Shown: positions 59,804-64,000 of the stretch, in pieces
How positions within the stretch are numbered: position 1 is the first letter of the stretch
How the letters are laid out: the number at the start of each line of letters is the position of its first letter
Source: CAWDCV01 sp963728125
GTDB taxonomy: Bacteria > Actinomycetota > Actinomycetes > CAWDCV01
NCBI GenBank assembly: GCA_963728125.1
Contig: CAVSIZ010000009.1
Coordinates: forward strand, 186,001 to 250,000
Length of the DNA: 64,000 bases
Reading direction: 5' to 3'
Made by a program: the position numbers and the translations under genes
Notes under the pieces: generated by a model
Database searches by the model: none
Told to the model about the DNA's origin: nothing
The model's input: the letters and a program-made list of their open reading frames with translations, nothing else

Positions 59804-61164
59804 CCGAGCAGCGGGAGGAGGACCAGCGCGTCCACGTCGAGTCGCCGCCGAGCGACACCGGGATCTTCGACGCGCTTCACCCGCCGCCGGACGAGCTGAT
59901 CTCCGACTGCGTGCACTGCGGTTTCTGCCTGCCCACCTGCCCGACGTACGCGCTGTGGGGCGAGGAGATGGACTCCCCGCGCGGCCGGATCTACCTGATG
60001 AAGGTCGGCAAGGAGGGCGCCGTCCCGCTCGACGAGACCTACGTGCAGCACTTCGACGCCTGCCTCGGCTGCATGGCGTGCGTGACGGCCTGCCCGTCCG
60101 GAGTCAAGTACGACGAGCTCATCGAGGCGGTGCGCCCGCAGCTGGAGCGCAACTACCGTCGCCCGCTCGGCGACCGGCTGTTCCGCGAGGCGATCTTCCA
60201 GCTCTTCCCGTACCCGAGTCGGCTGCGCGCGGCAGCCGTGCTCGGCGCCCTCTACCGCCGCGTCGACGGGCATCGGCGTCTCGAGCGCACCGGACTTCTC
60301 GGCCGACTGCCGCCGCGGCTGCGAGCGGTGGAGGAACTGCTTCCGCCGGCTCGACTCGCCGACGTCACCCGCCGAGCACCCGCCTTCACCCCGGCGCGCG
60401 GCACCGCCCGCCGCCGGGTGGCGCTGCTGACGGGCTGCGTGCAGCGGGTGTTCTTCAGCGACGTCAACGCCGCCACCATCCGGGTGCTCGCCGCCGAGGG
60501 CTGCGACGTGTGGGCTCCACCGACCCAGCGCTGCTGCGGCGCGCTCAGCGAGCACGCCGGTCGCGAACCCGAGGCGCTCGACCGAGCGCGGCGTCTCATC
60601 GACCTGTTCGACGGCTCGGGCGCCGACACGATCGCGGTGAACGTGGCCGGCTGCGGTTCGACGATGAAGGAGTACGGCCGGCTGCTGCGCGACGACCCGT
60701 CGTACGCCGACCGCGCCGCCGCGTTCTCCGCCAAGGTGCGCGACGTCAGCGAGCTGCTCGCCGAGCTCGAGCCGATCGCGCCGCGGCATCCGATCGAGGC
60801 GCGGGTGGCGTACCACGACGCCTGCCATCTCGCCCATGGCCAGGGCATCCGCGCCCAGCCCCGCGCGGTGCTGCGGGCCATCCCCGGCCTGCAGGTCGTC
60901 GACATTCCCGAGGCCGAGATCTGCTGCGGGTCGGCCGGCATCTACAACCTGGTGATGCCCGAGGCCGGCGAGGAGCTCGGCCGGCGCAAGGTCGCCAACG
61001 TCCGGTCGACGGCGCCCGACGCGCTGGTGACCGGGAACCCCGGCTGCCTGCTTCAGATCCGCCGCTACCTGGGCGAGGATCTTCCGATGTTCCATCCGAT
61101 CGAGCTCGTCGACGCGTCCATCCGCGGCGTGAACCCCTTGGACAGACGAGCCCGAACGTCGTGA
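59800..61164 (+). CDS. glcF: GlcF-like iron-sulfur subunit of the 2-hydroxyacid oxidase
   Basis: 454 residues from GTG 59800. Two 4Fe-4S clusters: DCVHCGFCLPTCPTYALWG and ACLGCMACVTACPSGVKYDE. Then two CCG domains with RCCGALSEHAGREPEALDRA and EICCGSAGIYNLVMPEAGEE, plus AYHDACHLAHGQGIRAQPRA. This subunit accepts electrons from GlcD/GlcE and passes them to the respiratory chain. Overlaps glcE and the next gene by GTGA, so all four genes from glcD onward form one transcript. Confidence 0.93.
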   Translation: MTEQREEDQRVHVESPPSDTGIFDALHPPPDELISDCVHCGFCLPTCPTYALWGEEMDSPRGRIYLMKVGKEGAVPLDETYVQHFDACLGCMACVTACPSGVKYDELIEAVRPQLERNYRRPLGDRLFREAIFQLFPYPSRLRAAAVLGALYRRVDGHRRLERTGLLGRLPPRLRAVEELLPPARLADVTRRAPAFTPARGTARRRVALLTGCVQRVFFSDVNAATIRVLAAEGCDVWAPPTQRCCGALSEHAGREPEALDRARRLIDLFDGSGADTIAVNVAGCGSTMKEYGRLLRDDPSYADRAAAFSAKVRDVSELLAELEPIAPRHPIEARVAYHDACHLAHGQGIRAQPRAVLRAIPGLQVVDIPEAEICCGSAGIYNLVMPEAGEELGRRKVANVRSTAPDALVTGNPGCLLQIRRYLGEDLPMFHPIELVDASIRGVNPLDRRARTS

Positions 61165-62444
61165 CGCGGCCGCGTCCGCACGTTCACTTCACCGCCGAGA
61201 GCGGCTGGATCAACGATCCGTACGGCATTGCGTGGATCGGTGACCGCTACCACCTCTACTACCAGGCCGTGCCCGGCTCGGTGACGTGGGCGGCGAACTG
61301 CCACTGGGGACATGCTCAGTCCGTCGATCTGGTGCGCTGGGTCGAACAACCCGTGGCCCTCGCGCCACAGGCGTTCGAGGTGGGCTGCTGGTCGGGCAGC
61401 GTCGTCCAGGAGGCGGACCCGCCGACGATCTTCTACACCCGCGTGGTCAGCCCCGAGGACATCGACATGGGGCAGGTGGCGGTCGCCCGTCTGGATGCGG
61501 CGGGTGCCGCCTGGCGCTCGACCCGGGACGACGTCGTAGTAGAGAGGCCGCCGCCTGAGCTGGGAGTCCGGCTGTTTCGTGACCCGTACGTCGTCCTGAC
61601 GCCGTGGGGATGGCGGATGTATGTGGCCGCGGTCTTGGGCGACGGCCGCCCGGCCGTACTGCAGTACGGCTCCAACGACCTGCACACCTGGTCGTTCGCT
61701 GGCGTCGTCTGCACACGGGCTGATGCCGAGGTGGTGTGGGAGTGCCCACACCTGTTCCCGCTCGAGGATCACTGGGTGCTGATCGTCTCGGTCGGTGATG
61801 TCAATGGGCCGAGTCATGTCGAGGCAGCCGTGGGCGTCTACGACGGTGACACCTTCGAGGCGCATTCCTGGCAGCGCCTGACCTACGGCTCATCGGCGTA
61901 CGCCATGACCGCGTTCCTCGACCGAGCCGGACGCCAGTGCGTGCTGTCCTGGTTGCGCGAGGAGGCGTCAGCCGAAAACCTCCTCGACCGGGCGGGTGCG
62001 CATTCGATCGCGAGCGTCCTCACGCTCGACGCAGCGGGCCAGTTGGTGATGCAGCCGCACCCCGACGTTGAAGCGCTGCGCGGGCCAGTGCTGACAGCCA
62101 CCCGGGACCGCTGGCAGCTGGGAGACGTGGCTGCGGAGGTCGGCCTTCCCGCGAAGGACATGACGTGCGAGATCGTCGAGTCGGATCGCGTTCGCGCGGC
62201 GCTGCGCATAGACGCGGCACGCGCGGTCGTGTCGATCGACCGCTCCGGCTTCGAGACGGAGGAATTGCCGCTCGACGGGAGCGATGTCGTAACAGTCATC
62301 GTCGACGCCGACATCCTCGAGGTCTTCAGCGGGTGCTACGGCGCCTATCGCATGCTGCCTGCGGACGACCCTGCGGCGACGACGATCGTCGTCGATGGCG
62401 CGGGTGACGATGACGTCGTCATTCGACCGCTGCGCGTCGGCTGA
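61161..62444 (+). CDS. GH32-family glycoside hydrolase (beta-fructofuranosidase-like)
   Basis: 427 residues from GTG 61161, overlapping glcF by 4 bases. The catalytic triad is visible: nucleophile Asp in ESGWINDPYGIAWIGDRYHL (WMNDPNG-like), transition-state Asp in RLFRDPYVVL and acid/base Glu in VVWECPHLFPLEDHWVLIVS. A C-terminal beta-sandwich follows (VTVIVDADILEVFSGCYGAY). No signal peptide, so an intracellular fructoside or sucrose hydrolase is likely. Why it is coupled to a 2-hydroxyacid oxidase is unclear. Confidence 0.9.
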   Translation: MTRPRPHVHFTAESGWINDPYGIAWIGDRYHLYYQAVPGSVTWAANCHWGHAQSVDLVRWVEQPVALAPQAFEVGCWSGSVVQEADPPTIFYTRVVSPEDIDMGQVAVARLDAAGAAWRSTRDDVVVERPPPELGVRLFRDPYVVLTPWGWRMYVAAVLGDGRPAVLQYGSNDLHTWSFAGVVCTRADAEVVWECPHLFPLEDHWVLIVSVGDVNGPSHVEAAVGVYDGDTFEAHSWQRLTYGSSAYAMTAFLDRAGRQCVLSWLREEASAENLLDRAGAHSIASVLTLDAAGQLVMQPHPDVEALRGPVLTATRDRWQLGDVAAEVGLPAKDMTCEIVESDRVRAALRIDAARAVVSIDRSGFETEELPLDGSDVVTVIVDADILEVFSGCYGAYRMLPADDPAATTIVVDGAGDDDVVIRPLRVG

Positions 62445-62450
62445 GCCGGG

Positions 62451-62996
62451 TCAGTCGGAGAGGGTGTCGCCGAGCCCCGCGATGAGGCCGGGCACCAGGT
62501 CGGGACCGGTGATCACCTCGTGGTCCTCATCGTGAGAGCGCAGCCGCAGCGCGCACGCGCTGCTGCCGTCGCGGAGCACGCCGACCACCATCCGTACCTC
62601 TTCCCGGTCCGGGTGCACGGCGGCCCATGACTCGACCGCGATCTTCTCGCTGGGAGCCTCGTCCTCGGCCCCGGGCGGGAGCACGAGTCGCTCGACCACG
62701 AGCGCGCAGCCCAGGACCTCCGGCGGCCAGCCGATCCCAGCCAGCACGTCCTCCAGCGGCTCGTCCTCGGGCAGCGCCTCCTGCTCCACAGGCGTCAACT
62801 CGCCGGCGGTCTGCGTGTCGTCGGCGAGCAGCCGGACACCCACGTCGGGGTAGCGCTCCATCAGGTCCACGGTCGCGACGAGGGCGTAGATCCGCGGGGG
62901 AGCGTCCCAGTCGCCCTCGGCGGCGTGCCGCTCGATCTCCCGTACCGCCCGCTCGAGCGGGGTCGTGGTCGCAGGCGCAGGGGGCGGCTCGCTCAT
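62451..62996 (-). CDS. PPA1309 family protein
   Basis: 181 residues from ATG 62996. Family marks: LERAVREIERHAAEGDWDAP, PRIYALVATVDLMERYPDVG, EQEALPEDEPLEDVLAGIGW, LGCALVVERLVLPPGAEDEA and RMVVGVLRDGSSACALRLRS. PPA1309 proteins are actinobacterial, about 180 residues, of unknown function and usually sit beside the UPF0182 gene, as here. It converges on the GH32 gene. Confidence 0.9.
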   Translation of the reverse strand: MSEPPPAPATTTPLERAVREIERHAAEGDWDAPPRIYALVATVDLMERYPDVGVRLLADDTQTAGELTPVEQEALPEDEPLEDVLAGIGWPPEVLGCALVVERLVLPPGAEDEAPSEKIAVESWAAVHPDREEVRMVVGVLRDGSSACALRLRSHDEDHEVITGPDLVPGLIAGLGDTLSD

Positions 62997-63134
62997 GGTG
63001 GCGCATCCTTGCGTACGGCCAGGCATGCCCGCGAGGCGGGAACCTGAGCGGACCGAGGTAAGTTGCCAGGACGAGGGTGCCTTCGGCGCCGCTTCTTCCG
63101 ATTGCGACATTTCCCTGTTCTCGAGGTACTCGCA

Positions 63135-64000
63135 GTGACCTTCCAAATGCCCGACCCGGCTCAGCCGATCCGCCGTCCGGCGGGAACGCGACGACGTGGC
63201 CGTGTGCTGCTGCCCACGCTCGTCGTGATCGGCGTCGTGCTGGTGACGTTCGGGCTGTTCACGAACTTCTGGACCGACCTCGCTGTGGTACCGCTCGGTC
63301 GACTTCAGCAGCGTGTTCACCACCGAGCTGACGACCAAGGCGCTGCTCTTCTTCGTATTCGGCGCGCTCATGGCGGGCGCGGTCGCGGGCAACATGTGGC
63401 TGGCGTACCGCAACCGGCCCGTCTACCCCGCGGTCTCGCCCGAGCAGCAGAACCTGGAGCGGTACCGGCAGGGAGTCGAGCCGTTCCGCAAGATCGTGTT
63501 TATCGGGCTCCCCGCGCTGTTCGGCCTGCTCGCCGGCTCGTCCGCGGCATCGGAGTGGAAGACGTTCCTCCTGTGGCGCAACGGCGAGCCCTTCGGCATC
63601 GACGATCCGCAGTTCGGCCGCGACCTGTCGTTCTTCGTCTTCGACTACCCGTGGCTGCGGTTCCTGCTGTCGTTCATGTTCGGCCTGCTGGTGCTCTCGC
63701 TGCTCGTCTCGGTCGTCGCGCACTACCTGTACGGCGGCATCCGGCTGCAGACTCCGGGCGATCGCACGACGCGCGCGGCGCGCATCCAGATCGCTGTCCT
63801 GCTCGGCCTGTTCGTGCTCTTCAAGGCGGCGGCGTACTGGCTCGACCGCTACGGGCTCGCCGTCAAGGAGGGCGAGCTCATCGTCGGGCTCACCTACACC
63901 GATGTGAACGCTGTGCTGCCGGCCAAACTGATCCTGGTGTTCATCGCGCTGATCTGCGCCGTGCTGTTCTTCCTCAGCGCGTTCCAGCGCGGCTGGTTGT
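63135..64000 (+). pseudogene. UPF0182 family large membrane protein, 5' part, frameshifted, cut by window edge
   Basis: GTG 63135 opens a basic N-terminus and a first membrane span (LLPTLVVIGVVLVTFGLFTN). The frame is lost at 63282: FWTDL should continue LWYRSVDFSSVFTTEL, and does one base later. It then stays open to the window end with segments typical of UPF0182 (ALLFFVFGALMAGAVAGNMW, AYRNRPVYPAVSPEQQNLER, LFGLLAGSSAASEWKTFLLW, DDPQFGRDLSFFVFDYPWLR). One extra C (CCTCGCTG for CCTGCTG) explains it. Family members have about 1000 residues and seven spans; function unknown. Confidence 0.85.

Noticed and set aside
1..64000. CRISPR array, prophage, transposase, rRNA or tRNA genes
   Set aside because: No regularly spaced repeats, phage structural genes, transposase motifs or tRNA-like cloverleaf with CCA end were recognised on either strand by eye.

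Overview
The window is high-GC DNA from an actinobacterium (Actinomycetota). It is densely coding, with strong G/C preference at third codon positions, many GTG starts and many 4-base GTGA or ATGA gene overlaps. Lineage markers are a WhiB7 with its AT-hook, the AdnAB helicase-nuclease pair, UvrD2, a mycoredoxin, MoeZ, DUF3107, DUF3152, DUF6758, PPA1309 and UPF0182. From 17.8 kb to the right edge the gene order follows, in reverse, the Mycobacterium tuberculosis Rv3211-Rv3193c block as I remember it (rhlE, ferritin-like, DUF3107, TetR, DUF3152, moeZ, alkyltransferase-like, adnA, adnB, nudC, mycoredoxin, uvrD2, whiB7, ABC1 kinase, ThiF-like, DUF2342, PDZ, UPF0182). Genus cannot be told. I saw no phage, transposase, CRISPR array, rRNA or tRNA.

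Layout. 0-4.2 kb (minus strand): DUF1003, an MgtE-N/CBS protein, a damaged sortase and a secreted 5'-nucleotidase with a sorting-signal-like tail. 4.3-6.8 kb: ABC ATPase, permease and an ArsR-SRPBCC regulator with a palindromic operator inside its promoter. 6.8-17.8 kb: metabolic and housekeeping genes (DMT transporter, CitE-like lyase, stress protein, acetyltransferase, Nudix, DUF6758, PHP phosphoesterase, MarC, RecB-like nuclease, hydrolase, phosphoesterase). 17.8-31.7 kb: DEAD helicase, ferritin-like protein, DUF3107/TetR, LigD-type polymerase and Ku (NHEJ), DUF3152, MoeZ, RIO kinase, a large YbhN-type membrane protein, an alkyltransferase-like protein and a GNAT enzyme. 31.7-46.4 kb: adnA-adnB, alcohol dehydrogenase, EEP hydrolase, purine nucleoside phosphorylase, an M20 dipeptidase-NudC fusion, mycoredoxin, uvrD2 and whiB7. 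46.5-64 kb: ABC1 kinase, ThiF-like protein, enoyl-CoA hydratase, YgjP-like peptidase, Nudix, DUF2342, epimerase, MoaE, PDZ protease, a glycolate-oxidase-like glcDEF operon with a GH32 enzyme, PPA1309 and UPF0182.

How the genes work together. Ku and LigD-Pol, AdnAB, UvrD2, the alkyltransferase-like protein and NudC form a DNA-repair and nucleotide-hygiene neighbourhood. whiB7 carries an AT-rich, TTGNNN-type promoter, a candidate upstream ORF and a strong intrinsic terminator ahead of its start, the layout expected for antibiotic-responsive attenuation. MoeZ and MoaE both serve molybdopterin synthesis. glcD-glcE-glcF-GH32 are chained by 1-4 base overlaps and probably co-transcribed.

Two features cross the window. 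First, at least eight conserved genes (sortase, PHP, Ku, alpha/beta hydrolase, DUF3152, a DUF2064-like protein, glcE, UPF0182) are interrupted by about eleven 1-2 base indels while their neighbours are intact. Consensus error is the simplest explanation, and it also clouds the M20-NudC fusion. Second, several intergenic regions carry related palindromes (about 1.6, 15.0, 38.1 and 49.2 kb), two of them clearly copies of one composite element.
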